From Halomonas korlensis (lineage in GTDB: Bacteria > Pseudomonadota > Gammaproteobacteria > Pseudomonadales > Halomonadaceae), in contig NZ_FPBP01000003.1 of assembly GCF_900116705.1 (NCBI RefSeq), positions 1-64,000 on the forward strand: a stretch of 64,000 nt of DNA. Direction: 5' to 3'. The notes under the pieces were generated by a model. The model did not search any database. It was not told the DNA's origin and saw nothing but the letters and a program-made list of their open reading frames with translations. A program made the translations under genes and the position numbers. Of the stretch, positions 35,406-44,382 are shown piece by piece. How positions within the stretch are numbered: the stretch's first letter is position 1; the number at the start of each line of letters is the position of its first letter.

Positions 35406-36983
35406 CTAGTCTTCCGTGCCCGCGAACAGCCTGATCAACTCACTTCGGATCCGTTGCTTCTGCACCTTGCCATTGCCGGTGCGCGGAAGGCTCTCCATGA
35501 TCCGCACTGCCTTGGGCAATTTAAAACCGGCTAGGTGCTCACGACAGTGGGCGATCAGCCCCGCCTCGTCCACCTGCTCGCCCGGCTTGGGAATGACGAC
35601 GGCCACTACCGCCTCATTCCAGCGCGGATGAGGCACGCCCACCACAGCGGCCTCGGACACCGCCGGGTGCTTCAGCAGGCAGCGCTCGATTTCCACCGAG
35701 GCGACGTTTTCTCCGCCGGTCTTGATCAAGTCCTTCTTGCGGTCGGTGAACCACACGACCCCATCATTGTCAATCCAGCCCAAGTCGCCGCTATGGAGCC
35801 AGCCGTGGGCGAACGCCTCGGCGGTTTTCTCCAACATATTTAAATAGCCGTTCATCACCTGCGGTCCACGGTAGACAATCTCCCCCACTTCGCCGCGAGG
35901 CAGCCGCCGGCCCTCGCCGTCCATTATGGCAATGCGGGTAATAGCCGTGGCCGAGCCCCAGGAGGCAGCCTTGCTCCATTGGTGCTCGGGGCGCTGATAG
36001 GTGCTTCGGGGCAGCTCGGTCAAACCGGCGCCCGACACCACGTCAGCGAGGGGGAATAGAGAGTGGATGACTTCCAATCGCTCCACCGGCATGGTAGCGA
36101 TGGTGTAGATAGCGCGGGTCACGGATGGCAGCGGCCGGCCGCCGCGCGTTTCTTGCAGGGCGGCGTACATAACCGGCAGCAGCACCAGCATGCTGATGCC
36201 GTGACGCTCGATGAGCTCTGCCGCCCGTGCTGCCTCGAAACGGCGCTCCAGTACCAGCGTTCCGCCTGCGAGCAGCACTGGCAGACTGGTGGCGTTGAGC
36301 TGGGCGACATGGAAAAGCGGCAGCACCCCCAAGATGGTGGTCTCGTGGCTCATGCGGTTGGCCAACGCGTTCGACATGGCAGCCAGTGTCACCGCTAAGT
36401 GGCTGGTGAGCACGCCCTTTGGCGCGGCGGTGGTGCCGCTGGTGTAAAGCAGTTGCACCGGGTCGCGATCGCCTATCACTACCTCCAGTTCTCCGTCGCG
36501 GCCACCAGCCAGCAGCGCCTCGAAGGAGTCGGCGCTCTTAGCCACCTCCGTCGACGGGCCACCGATCCTGTACACTGCCTTCAACGAGGGTACCTGTTCG
36601 GGCAGCGGCCGGGCCGTCTTGATCAGGCCGGCCTCGGCAATCAGCAGTTTGGCCCGCGCGTCGTTCAGGCAGTAAGCGATCTCCTGGCTGCGCATGCCCA
36701 GGTTCACCGGTAAGCAAACGAGCCCAGCCTTGGCGCAGGCGAAGTAGATGATCAGCAGCTCGCGGCAGTTGCCGGCCATGACCGCCACTACGTCTTGGCG
36801 CTTTAGGCTAAGCGCGAGCAGCGCGTGCCCGAGACGGTCAGAGCGCGTGGCCAACTCGTGGTAGCTCAAGACGCCGATGGCCTCGATCAGGGCCGGACGG
36901 TCGGGGAAGAGATCGGCGCTGCGGGTGAGGATGTCACCCACCGCTACCCGTTCGATGAGATTACGTTCTAGGTCGCTCACCAT
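35406..36983 (-). CDS. AMP-forming acyl-CoA synthetase (fatty acid/aromatic acid CoA ligase family)
   Basis: Activates a carboxylic acid to its CoA thioester using ATP; 525 residues. The start is the ATG coding MVSDLERNLI, preceded by GGAGG; the longer upstream frame is an overlap with a bioA remnant. Motifs: P-loop LLYTSGTTAAPKGVLTS near residue 180, VVSGAGLTELP, and the C-terminal domain hinge HSGDLGWIDNDGVVWFTDRK and catalytic Lys in RTGNGKVQK. Its likely substrate is whatever the TAXI transporter brings in. Confidence 0.92.
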   Translation of the reverse strand: MVSDLERNLIERVAVGDILTRSADLFPDRPALIEAIGVLSYHELATRSDRLGHALLALSLKRQDVVAVMAGNCRELLIIYFACAKAGLVCLPVNLGMRSQEIAYCLNDARAKLLIAEAGLIKTARPLPEQVPSLKAVYRIGGPSTEVAKSADSFEALLAGGRDGELEVVIGDRDPVQLLYTSGTTAAPKGVLTSHLAVTLAAMSNALANRMSHETTILGVLPLFHVAQLNATSLPVLLAGGTLVLERRFEAARAAELIERHGISMLVLLPVMYAALQETRGGRPLPSVTRAIYTIATMPVERLEVIHSLFPLADVVSGAGLTELPRSTYQRPEHQWSKAASWGSATAITRIAIMDGEGRRLPRGEVGEIVYRGPQVMNGYLNMLEKTAEAFAHGWLHSGDLGWIDNDGVVWFTDRKKDLIKTGGENVASVEIERCLLKHPAVSEAAVVGVPHPRWNEAVVAVVIPKPGEQVDEAGLIAHCREHLAGFKLPKAVRIMESLPRTGNGKVQKQRIRSELIRLFAGTED

Positions 36984-37331
36984 GTTCGGACCTCCGGCAC
37001 CGAGGTGACGAGCACCTTCATAATAGACTTCGTGAGAATGGCGAGATCCGCCTCGCTCATCACGTAGGCCGACGTTACATATACCAGCTTGCCGAAGGGC
37101 AGCACCCACACGCCGGACTCAACGAAGCTCGGCATGGTTCGGCCCATACCCAGGGGCTTCGTAAGCTCGACTAGGCAAATGGCGCCGAGGACGTGTACCT
37201 CCGCCACGATGGACAGCGCCCCGCCGATACCAATTCGTGCCGCACCCGGATTCTAGCTGGCACGCCTGCGCCCGACAGGCGAGCGGATTGCCTATGAAAG
37301 TAGGCCCGTGCATGAAGCGACCGACACCCAC
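36977..37331 (-). pseudogene. bioA-like aminotransferase C-terminal remnant
   Basis: Two frames together resemble the end of adenosylmethionine-8-amino-7-oxononanoate transaminase. FMHGPTFIGNPLACRAQACQ is one, and HVLGAICLVELTKPLGMGRT with MPSFVESGVWVLPFGKLVYV the other. They are joined by a frameshift near 37200. The N-terminal two thirds, including the PLP lysine, are missing. The stop overlaps the ligase start. Biotin synthesis beside a biotin-dependent carboxylase suggests it was once part of the cluster. Bases 37332-37473 hold no assignable gene. Confidence 0.65.
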
Positions 37332-37473
37332 CGCGGGAAATCGCCGCCAATGACGAGGAAAGCCAAAGGCATTTACGCAGCAAAGCGTTTCTACGAAGAG
37401 CGGTCACGGCGGCAAGACCCAACACCACGTGAAGCCGAACCGTCCGTCACAGGACGCCACGCCCCAGCATCCC

Positions 37474-38865
37474 TCAGCTGCCAACCCTGCTTATTGGCAC
37501 CGCCTTACGGTCCGCCAAAAACTCAGCGACGAAACCGGTCGTCACGGCACCTGTGCCCATGCGGCTGTCGTCCAGCACCCCGCGGAGAAAGTTTACGTTG
37601 GTGGACAGACCCTCTATTACCAACTCGTCCAGTGCTTGCCTGAGCCGAGCGATCGCCTGTGCCCGATCAGCGCCGTGGGCGATCAGCTTGGCAACCATCG
37701 GATCGTAGAACGGCGTGATCCGATCGCCAGCACGCACGCCGGTGTCCACCCGCAGCGCGTCGTCCTGGTTCGGCCAATGCAGGCCCGCGATCAGCCCCGG
37801 CGAGGGCAGGAAGTTTTTTTCTGGGCGTTCGGCGTACAGCCGGCACTCAACGGCGTGACCTCGTACCACGATTCGTTCCTGCGGCACTGGCTTCAAGGTC
37901 CCGGCGGCTTGCTGAATCTGCCAAGCTACGAGGTCGACCCCGGTGACTAACTCGGTGCAGGGGTGCTCGACTTGGATGCGGGTGTTCATCTCCAAGAAAT
38001 AGGCCTGCTCCCGGTCAGTGTCGTAGATAAACTCAACCGTGCCGGCACCGCTGTACCGCTGGTGGTGCACCAGCGACACGGCGGCTCGGAAGAGCTCGGC
38101 CCGTACCGCATCGGAGACATTCGGCGCCGGGGCTTCCTCGATGATTTTCTGAAAACGCCGCTGCACCGAGCAGTCACGATCGTACAAGTGCACGCCCTGG
38201 CCGTCGCCAAAGCCGAACACCTGCACTTCGATGTGACGAGCGTTGGTCACATAGCGCTCCAAATAAACGCTGGAGTCACCGAAAGACTTGCCGGCCATGG
38301 ATTGCGTCGCTTCCACCACGTTCCGTAACTGGGCCGGATCGTCCACCAGCCGCATGCCGATGCCACCCCCGCCCGCGGCAGCCTTAACAAGCAGCGGAAA
38401 GCCCACCTCCTCGGCGGCCTCCGCCAGACCGGCCATGTCGCCGAGGGTGAAGCGCGGGCTGCCCGGCAGGATCGGCACGCCCGCGGCCTTGGCGATATCT
38501 CGCGCCCGCTCCTTATCACCCATGTCTTCAATGGAGATGGGCGCCGGCCCCACCCAGACCAGTCCAGCGGCAATCACCGAGCGGGCGAAGTCAGCATTCT
38601 CAGAGAGAAAGCCGTAGCCGGGGTGAATGGCGCCGGCACCGGTGCAGCGGGCAGCGTCCAGGATCGCCTCGGCCTTGAGATAGCTTTCGCGGGCTGCAGC
38701 CGGCCCAACCTCTACGGATTCATCGGCCATTTCCACGTGCAGTGCCTCGCGGTCGGCCTCGGAATAAACGGCGACGGTCCGAATTCCCAAGGCGTGGCAG
38801 CTAAGGATGATGCGGCACGCAATTTCGCCACGGTTGGCGATTAGCAGTTTCTTAAAGGCGGGCAT
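37474..38865 (-). CDS. Biotin carboxylase subunit of an acyl-CoA carboxylase
   Basis: ATP-dependent carboxylation of biotin; 464 residues, without a fused carrier domain. The start is the ATG coding MPAFKKLLIANRGEIACRII with GGGAGG upstream; the longer open frame to 39051 lies within the preceding gene. Markers: the ATP-grasp Gly loop KAAAGGGGIGMRLV near residue 160, EVQVFGFGDGQGVHLYDRDC, SVQRRFQKIIEEAPAP, FLEMNTRIQVEHPCTELVTG near residue 285 with catalytic residues, and RGHAVECRLYAE. It works with the small biotin carrier (45990) and one or both carboxyltransferases. Confidence 0.93.
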   Translation of the reverse strand: MPAFKKLLIANRGEIACRIILSCHALGIRTVAVYSEADREALHVEMADESVEVGPAAARESYLKAEAILDAARCTGAGAIHPGYGFLSENADFARSVIAAGLVWVGPAPISIEDMGDKERARDIAKAAGVPILPGSPRFTLGDMAGLAEAAEEVGFPLLVKAAAGGGGIGMRLVDDPAQLRNVVEATQSMAGKSFGDSSVYLERYVTNARHIEVQVFGFGDGQGVHLYDRDCSVQRRFQKIIEEAPAPNVSDAVRAELFRAAVSLVHHQRYSGAGTVEFIYDTDREQAYFLEMNTRIQVEHPCTELVTGVDLVAWQIQQAAGTLKPVPQERIVVRGHAVECRLYAERPEKNFLPSPGLIAGLHWPNQDDALRVDTGVRAGDRITPFYDPMVAKLIAHGADRAQAIARLRQALDELVIEGLSTNVNFLRGVLDDSRMGTGAVTTGFVAEFLADRKAVPISRVGS

Positions 38866-38882
38866 GAAACCTCCCAAACTTT

Positions 38883-40241
38883 TCAAGTAGTGAAGACGGC
38901 GTTGAGCGCCGCCAGGATGAGCGTGCCCGTGGCCGCAAAAAGCAGCACGAGCACCATGTTGCGGCCGAGAATCATTTCCTGACGCGTGATCGACAGCATG
39001 TCGGCGGCCACCATTAACAGCAGGCCGGCCACGGCCACCATGGCGCCGCAAGACCAGCCGAGCAGCACGGCCCCGGCCAGGATTAGGTCAGCCATCCCAG
39101 TGTCGGTGGAGGTAAACACCGCCAGGAGTACAGAGCCCGCGACAATCGGGTGGATGGCGGCGGCGGCGGCCGCGATCATGCCGCCGACGACTAGCGCAAT
39201 CTGTAGCAGCGGTGGCAGCCCCGCCCCGAGCAGTCCCTCCACCAGGCCCTCCACGCTTGGGCTGGCACGCATAACGGCGCCCAGCGCGAAGGCAAGCGAT
39301 ACGATGGAGATCTCCGCGCCCAGCCCATCCAGCCCGCGGCGGGTGACCGCGATAGCCTGAGCGCGACCGACTGCCGGCTGCCGCAGCAAGAGCAGCAGGG
39401 CTAGCGGCAGCAGCGTCAGAGCGGCCGATTCGAGGGTGGACAGGCTGCTCAGACTCCTCAACACCACCACGCTTGTAGCGGCTACTAGCACCATGGGAAT
39501 GATGGGCCGCAGCGACGCCACCGCCCGCAGCACCACGCGACGCTTTTTGCAAAGGCCTAGCAGCAGCACCGCCACCAGCAGGCCGAACACCGCCATCCCT
39601 AGGCCCAGCAGCACGCATTGCCACAGCGGCACCTGCGGCATGAACTCTGAGACCACGGCCATGGCCACGAATACCGGTGACCACAGCAGCGAGAGGGCGA
39701 TGCCGGAGATGGTGGCTAAAGCGGTGGCACGGCGGGTCTCGGCGTCGGCGTCTGCCTCCAGCACCGGAGACATGATGGCCAAGGCTCCGACTGATAGCGC
39801 TGCACCTAGTACGTGTGAACCGATCAGCATCCAGCCCGGCCGCTCCGTCAGCGGCGCCGCCATCACCCGGCTACGGTAGGAGAGCACGCTCTCGTCGCCA
39901 GCCAAGACGCTGCGCAGCAGATATACCGCTGGCAGGAAGGCAGCGAACACCAGTGAGGCTTGCAGTCCGGCCAGCAGCGCCGGCCAGGCCTCATCAACCG
40001 CCACCAGCGCGGCGATGGCCAGGAGCAGGGCAAGCCCGAGGATCCGATTGGCCCAGCCAGTTACTGCGAAGGCCAGCAGTAGATATAGCGAGAAACCGAA
40101 GGTCGCCATGCCGCCCAACCACGGTGGGTCGAACAGCAGGCGGATCAGCTCCGCCGGCCATAGCACCAAAAGCAGCCGCCCCATCAGTCCGGCGATCACC
40201 GGACTAGGCTGCCAAGCCAGGCTGGAGGTCGCGGAGCTCAT
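38883..40241 (-). CDS. Unknown multi-pass membrane protein of the TRAP/carboxylase cluster
   Basis: A 452-residue hydrophobic protein from the ATG coding MSSATSSLAWQP, with roughly 12 predicted membrane spans by eye. A glycine/alanine-rich later half includes GGMIAAAAAAIHPIVAGSV and a conserved-looking AGAVLLGWSCGAMVAVAGLL. I do not recognise the family. It resembles anion permeases or TRAP large subunits in general plan, but lacks their markers. It lies between the fused TRAP permease and the biotin carboxylase in one transcript, so it may be a second transporter or accessory to the TAXI system. Confidence 0.7.
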   Translation of the reverse strand: MSSATSSLAWQPSPVIAGLMGRLLLVLWPAELIRLLFDPPWLGGMATFGFSLYLLLAFAVTGWANRILGLALLLAIAALVAVDEAWPALLAGLQASLVFAAFLPAVYLLRSVLAGDESVLSYRSRVMAAPLTERPGWMLIGSHVLGAALSVGALAIMSPVLEADADAETRRATALATISGIALSLLWSPVFVAMAVVSEFMPQVPLWQCVLLGLGMAVFGLLVAVLLLGLCKKRRVVLRAVASLRPIIPMVLVAATSVVVLRSLSSLSTLESAALTLLPLALLLLLRQPAVGRAQAIAVTRRGLDGLGAEISIVSLAFALGAVMRASPSVEGLVEGLLGAGLPPLLQIALVVGGMIAAAAAAIHPIVAGSVLLAVFTSTDTGMADLILAGAVLLGWSCGAMVAVAGLLLMVAADMLSITRQEMILGRNMVLVLLFAATGTLILAALNAVFTT

Positions 40242-40248
40242 GACGGCC

Positions 40249-42207
40249 TCACAACCCCCTAGCACGGGAGGGCTTGCCAACCTCTACCCCGTTCGGGGCC
40301 TTCTTCAGCAGCTGTACCGTCACGGTAGCAATGGCCACAGCCAACGCGAACGCGTCGGCTAGCATGTAGTCCGCTGCTACACCTATACCTGCTAGCACCA
40401 GCACCACGGCGACAAGCGACGGAATGCGTCGGCGAAAGAAACGGCCTGAGCCTACTGCCAAGAGCCACGATGCCACGAAAGCCATAAAGGCGGTCCAGGC
40501 AATGTTTTGCCAAGTACCTTCCAACAGCACCGATGGGCGGAACACGAAGAAAAAGGGCAGCAGATACTTCATCAGCGCCAGTCGCATGCTGTCTACGCAC
40601 ACCGGCCACCAAGGCGTCCGGGCAATCGCAGCAGCGGTAAATACTGCGGTACATACAGGCGGAGTGAGCGCCGACAAGAGAGCTGAGTAGAACACGAAGA
40701 AGTGTGCCACTAGCGGGTCCAAGCCTAGCTGGATTAGCGCCGGCGCAGCGACGGCGGCGGCTAACAAGTAGGCGGCGGTGGTGGGCATGCCCATGCCCAT
40801 CACCAGCGCCACAACCGCTGCTAGCAGGGTACCCAGTAGCAGGCCGCCGCCGTCGCCGACACTGATGATGGCCTCGCTGAGCTTGATGCCGATGCCGGTG
40901 ACGCCGATCAAGGAGAGCACTATCTGCGCCGCCACCAACAGCGGCATGAGCTTGCCGATGCTCACCGCCGCCATCTCTATGCCCTTGAGCAGGCTGCGCA
41001 GGCGCTGGACAAAATTAACCCGCTCAACGCCCCCCATGATCAGATAGAGGCCGAGATTGGTGCAGATACCGAGGAAGGCCGCGTACTCAGGTGTATAACC
41101 GGAGAACATGATGCCGATGGTGATGCCAAGCGTGAGCAACAGCGGCCCGACCCGGCGGAAGGTCAACACCTCGCGCGCCTTGGGGATCTCGGACGCGTCG
41201 AACGCACGCATCTGTTCCCGACGCGCCTCGACGTCGATCGACAGCCAGACGCAGACGAAGAACATGATCGCCGGGAGGATCGCCGCGTATACGACTGTGG
41301 TGTAAGGCACACCCAGCAGCTCGGCCATGACGAAAGCACCGGCGCCCATGATGGGAGGAGTGATTTGACCGCCGGAGGAGCCGGTGGCCTCCACCGCGCC
41401 CGCAAAGCTGGGTCGATAGCCCAGCCGCTTCATGGAAGGGATTGTAAAATTGCCGGTTGTAGCCACATTGGCCACGGCGGCACCATTGAGCATGCCGAAC
41501 ATGGCGCTGGAGATACAAGAAACTTTCGCCGCACCCCCGGGAAAGCGGCCTGCAATGAGCATTGCCAGATCCATGAAACTATTGGCTGCGCCAGTAGCCA
41601 TCAGGAAGGCGCCGAAGATGATGAAGATGGCGATTAGGTTGGCCGACAGCCCGGTCACTGTGCCCCACATCCCCTCCGCGCCCAGATACAGGTGCTCGAT
41701 CAAGTAGTCGAGGGGCATGCCCGGATGGCCCCAGTAGCCCGGAATCAGGTTTCCGTACAAGGCGTAGGCGAGCATACCAACCGCCAGAATGGGCAGCGCC
41801 CAGCCGGTGGTGCGCCGGGCCGCATAGATCACGAGGGCCGTTAATCCGATGGCAAAGACCATCTCGTGCGCTTCAGCGATGACTCCGAAGGACTCGGTGA
41901 GGCGTGTCTCCTCCTTGAGGATATAGCCGGTGGCTACGGCCGCAAAGATGGCTATCGCGAGTTGCAGCGCTCGTTTCACGCCCGCACGAATCCCACCGCC
42001 CCGCACGGCGCCGAATCCGCACACAGCCAAGAAAACCAGCAACAGGCCAACGTGAAAGGCCCGCTGGCTTAGCGGTGAAAGCCGGCCGAAGCCGGCGGTG
42101 TACATATGGAAAACCACCAAAACTATTGCCAGGAAAAGCCCCAAGAGCCAAAGGGGCTTGGGCATACTCCGAAGATTGTCGTCACTTTCATAATCGTCGC
42201 TCATCAT
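40249..42207 (-). CDS. TRAP transporter fused DctQ-DctM permease (TAXI type)
   Basis: A 652-residue permease in which the small 4-span and large 12-span subunits are fused, the form that pairs with TAXI binding proteins. The N-terminal part is the DctQ-like half; the DctM half carries SAMFGMLNGAAVANVATTGN, FTIPSMKRLGYRPSFAGAVE, ATGSSGGQITPPIMGAGAFV and GMGMPTTAAYLLAAAVAAPA. It directly follows the two TAXI genes. TAXI systems are commonly proton- or sodium-driven importers of dicarboxylates and related acids. Confidence 0.92.
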   Translation of the reverse strand: MMSDDYESDDNLRSMPKPLWLLGLFLAIVLVVFHMYTAGFGRLSPLSQRAFHVGLLLVFLAVCGFGAVRGGGIRAGVKRALQLAIAIFAAVATGYILKEETRLTESFGVIAEAHEMVFAIGLTALVIYAARRTTGWALPILAVGMLAYALYGNLIPGYWGHPGMPLDYLIEHLYLGAEGMWGTVTGLSANLIAIFIIFGAFLMATGAANSFMDLAMLIAGRFPGGAAKVSCISSAMFGMLNGAAVANVATTGNFTIPSMKRLGYRPSFAGAVEATGSSGGQITPPIMGAGAFVMAELLGVPYTTVVYAAILPAIMFFVCVWLSIDVEARREQMRAFDASEIPKAREVLTFRRVGPLLLTLGITIGIMFSGYTPEYAAFLGICTNLGLYLIMGGVERVNFVQRLRSLLKGIEMAAVSIGKLMPLLVAAQIVLSLIGVTGIGIKLSEAIISVGDGGGLLLGTLLAAVVALVMGMGMPTTAAYLLAAAVAAPALIQLGLDPLVAHFFVFYSALLSALTPPVCTAVFTAAAIARTPWWPVCVDSMRLALMKYLLPFFFVFRPSVLLEGTWQNIAWTAFMAFVASWLLAVGSGRFFRRRIPSLVAVVLVLAGIGVAADYMLADAFALAVAIATVTVQLLKKAPNGVEVGKPSRARGL

Positions 42208-42234
42208 GCAGCCCTCGCAGAACGCCTGTCGTTG

Positions 42235-43224
42235 TTAATTCATTTCTGGCGGCACTAGTCGCTCGGGCACGTTGAGTCCGCGCTCACGGTAGAACTCTAC
42301 GGCGCCCGCATGCAGAGGGATGGTGATTAGCTCCACCGAGTCACTGAGCGGGTCGATCTTGCCGAAACTGGGAAAGGCGGCGACCTGTGGCTCGCGGTTA
42401 TCGAAGATGCCCGTTAGAACATCCTTAACCTGCTCCTTACTCAGGGCATCGCGGGTAGTGATCTGGCCAATCACCTGCACCGGCGTGGTCACCTCTCCGA
42501 AGCCTTCAAATTGACCAGCGGGATAGGTTAAGAAATTGATAAAAGGCAGCTCAGACTTGACCTGTTCTACCTGTTCGGGCGTGAAGCTCAAGAGGTTGAG
42601 ATCGGTTGTGGCCTTGAGCTCCAAGGTGGTGCCATCCAGGCTGCCGGCGCCACCGGCCTTGGCGTAGCCGACGGCACGACCATCCTTCACCGCGTCGACG
42701 GCATCGGCAAGGTTGGCGCGGAAGTAGTTCGGCTTGACTTCCAGCGCTTCGAGCATCTGCATGACCAGCTGCTCAGTGGCCGAGCCGCGCTGACCGGGAG
42801 TGAAGGACTCGCCCTCTAGCCCCTCAATAGTGCTTATACCCGAATCTTCACGCACTACCCACGCCTGAGTGGAGGGGGCGTGAATCCACAATCCGCGCAG
42901 CTCCTTATTGGCATTGCCCTCGTAGGCGCCGATGCCGTTATAAGCCTGGTAAAAAGTAGCGAAGGTGCCAGTGCCGATCTGGATCTGCTCGCGATGCAGA
43001 CGGTTCAGGTTATCCACGGCGCCGCCGGTGGCCAGCACGGTGACATCGAGCATATCCGAGCTTTCGTTGATCGCCTTGGTGGCCGCGGCTCCGTAGGTGT
43101 AGTGCACCGAGCTCAGCGCCGAAGCGCCGAAACCGACTCGCTCCTTGGCGGCGGCAACTAGGGGCAGGCTAGTTAGAGCAGCCGCCAAGATTGCGTTACG
43201 TGTTAAGATATTGATTGTAATCAT
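42235..43224 (-). CDS. TAXI-family TRAP solute-binding protein (copy 2)
   Basis: Periplasmic receptor of 329 residues: signal peptide through SLPLVAAA, then RVGFGASALSSVHYTYGAAA, typical of TAXI proteins. It is a clear paralogue of the next gene, with the same length and shared ALDVKP-like, SFTPGQRGSATEQLVMQMLE and AFPSFGKIDPLSDSVELI blocks. It carries Cys-free, Gly/Ala-rich segments such as AGGAGSLDGTTLE. Two tandem receptors for one permease suggest a broadened or divided ligand range. Confidence 0.9.
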   Translation of the reverse strand: MITINILTRNAILAAALTSLPLVAAAKERVGFGASALSSVHYTYGAAATKAINESSDMLDVTVLATGGAVDNLNRLHREQIQIGTGTFATFYQAYNGIGAYEGNANKELRGLWIHAPSTQAWVVREDSGISTIEGLEGESFTPGQRGSATEQLVMQMLEALEVKPNYFRANLADAVDAVKDGRAVGYAKAGGAGSLDGTTLELKATTDLNLLSFTPEQVEQVKSELPFINFLTYPAGQFEGFGEVTTPVQVIGQITTRDALSKEQVKDVLTGIFDNREPQVAAFPSFGKIDPLSDSVELITIPLHAGAVEFYRERGLNVPERLVPPEMN

Positions 43225-43297
43225 TATTCTACTCCTAGTGAGTCAGTATGCCGGCGAAGCGTCCGGTTGCGCTCCGCCTCGAGTGGGGTAGCTTTTG

Positions 43298-44287
43298 TTA
43301 TTTAATCTCCGGCGGTACGAGGCGTTCAGGCACCTCAATACCTCGGGAGCGGTAAAATTTCACTGCCCCCGCATGCAGCGGAATCGAGATCAGGTCCACA
43401 CTATCCTGCATGACATCAAGCTTGCCGAAGCTTGGGAAGGCGGCCACCTGTGGATCTGGGTTGTCGACGATGCCCTCCAACAGCGCCATCACTTGCTCCT
43501 CGGTCATACCGTCGGAGGTGGTGAATTCGCCCACCACCTGCACCGGAGTAGTGAAGGCGGGGAAGCCCTCAATCTGGCCATCTTTCAAGGTCTGGAAGCT
43601 GATGAAGGGCAGCTTGGTCCGGATCTGTTCCACCTGCTCCGGCGTAAAGCTGAGATTGTTCAGCGGCGTCGTGGCCAAGACTTCCAAGGTAGTGCCATCG
43701 AGGCTGGCGGTTCCCCCAGCCTTGGCATAACCCAGAGTGCGGCCGTTCTTGAGTGCGTCTACCGCGTCGGACAGGCTCATGCGGGTGAGCTGCGGCTTAA
43801 TGTCGAGTGCCTCCAGCATTTGAATCACCAGCTGCTCGGTGGCCGAGCCGCGTTGTCCCGGTGTAAAGGGTTTGCCCTGCAGATCCTGCAGGTTCTTGAT
43901 GCCGGAGTCCTTACGCACGACCCATGCCTGCATGGCGGGTGAATGCACCCACAGGCCGCGCAATTTTGGATTGGCCTGGCCTTCGAACTTGCCAATACCT
44001 TTGTAGGCTTGGTAGATGGTCGCGTAGGTACCGAGACCGAAGTTGATCTGACCGCGGCGAATACGCTGCAGGTTGTCGACCGCGCCGCCGGTGGCCATCA
44101 CCGTGACCTCCAGCTTGTCGCCCACCTTCTCGTTGATCGCCTTGGTGGCGGCCGCCGAGTAGGTGTAGTGAACCGAGCTCAGCGCGGTGGCGCCGAAGGC
44201 GATGCGCTCAGGTGCACCCTGCGCCGCGCCGACGTTGCTCAAAATGAGAGCGAGCGCGATTCCTTTTAACCAGTGTCGCTTGAACAT
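43298..44287 (-). CDS. TAXI-family TRAP solute-binding protein (copy 1)
   Basis: A 329-residue receptor from the ATG coding MFKRHWLKGIALAL; a longer frame to 44335 gives an implausible hydrophilic leader ahead of the signal peptide. Cleavage is expected after GAAQGA. It has the TAXI start RIAFGATALSSVHYTYSAAA and the same internal blocks as the downstream paralogue, indicating a local duplication followed by divergence. It is separated from the carboxyltransferase gene by a 95-bp gap that may hold a secondary promoter. Confidence 0.9.
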   Translation of the reverse strand: MFKRHWLKGIALALILSNVGAAQGAPERIAFGATALSSVHYTYSAAATKAINEKVGDKLEVTVMATGGAVDNLQRIRRGQINFGLGTYATIYQAYKGIGKFEGQANPKLRGLWVHSPAMQAWVVRKDSGIKNLQDLQGKPFTPGQRGSATEQLVIQMLEALDIKPQLTRMSLSDAVDALKNGRTLGYAKAGGTASLDGTTLEVLATTPLNNLSFTPEQVEQIRTKLPFISFQTLKDGQIEGFPAFTTPVQVVGEFTTSDGMTEEQVMALLEGIVDNPDPQVAAFPSFGKLDVMQDSVDLISIPLHAGAVKFYRSRGIEVPERLVPPEIK

Positions 44288-44382
44288 TTGATTTGCCTCT
44301 TTATCTTTTGTTTTAGCATTGAACTTAATGATCAAGGCAGCCAGTGAGTTATGCTTGTGTCCGGCCCGCCTCCTGGCTTTCT

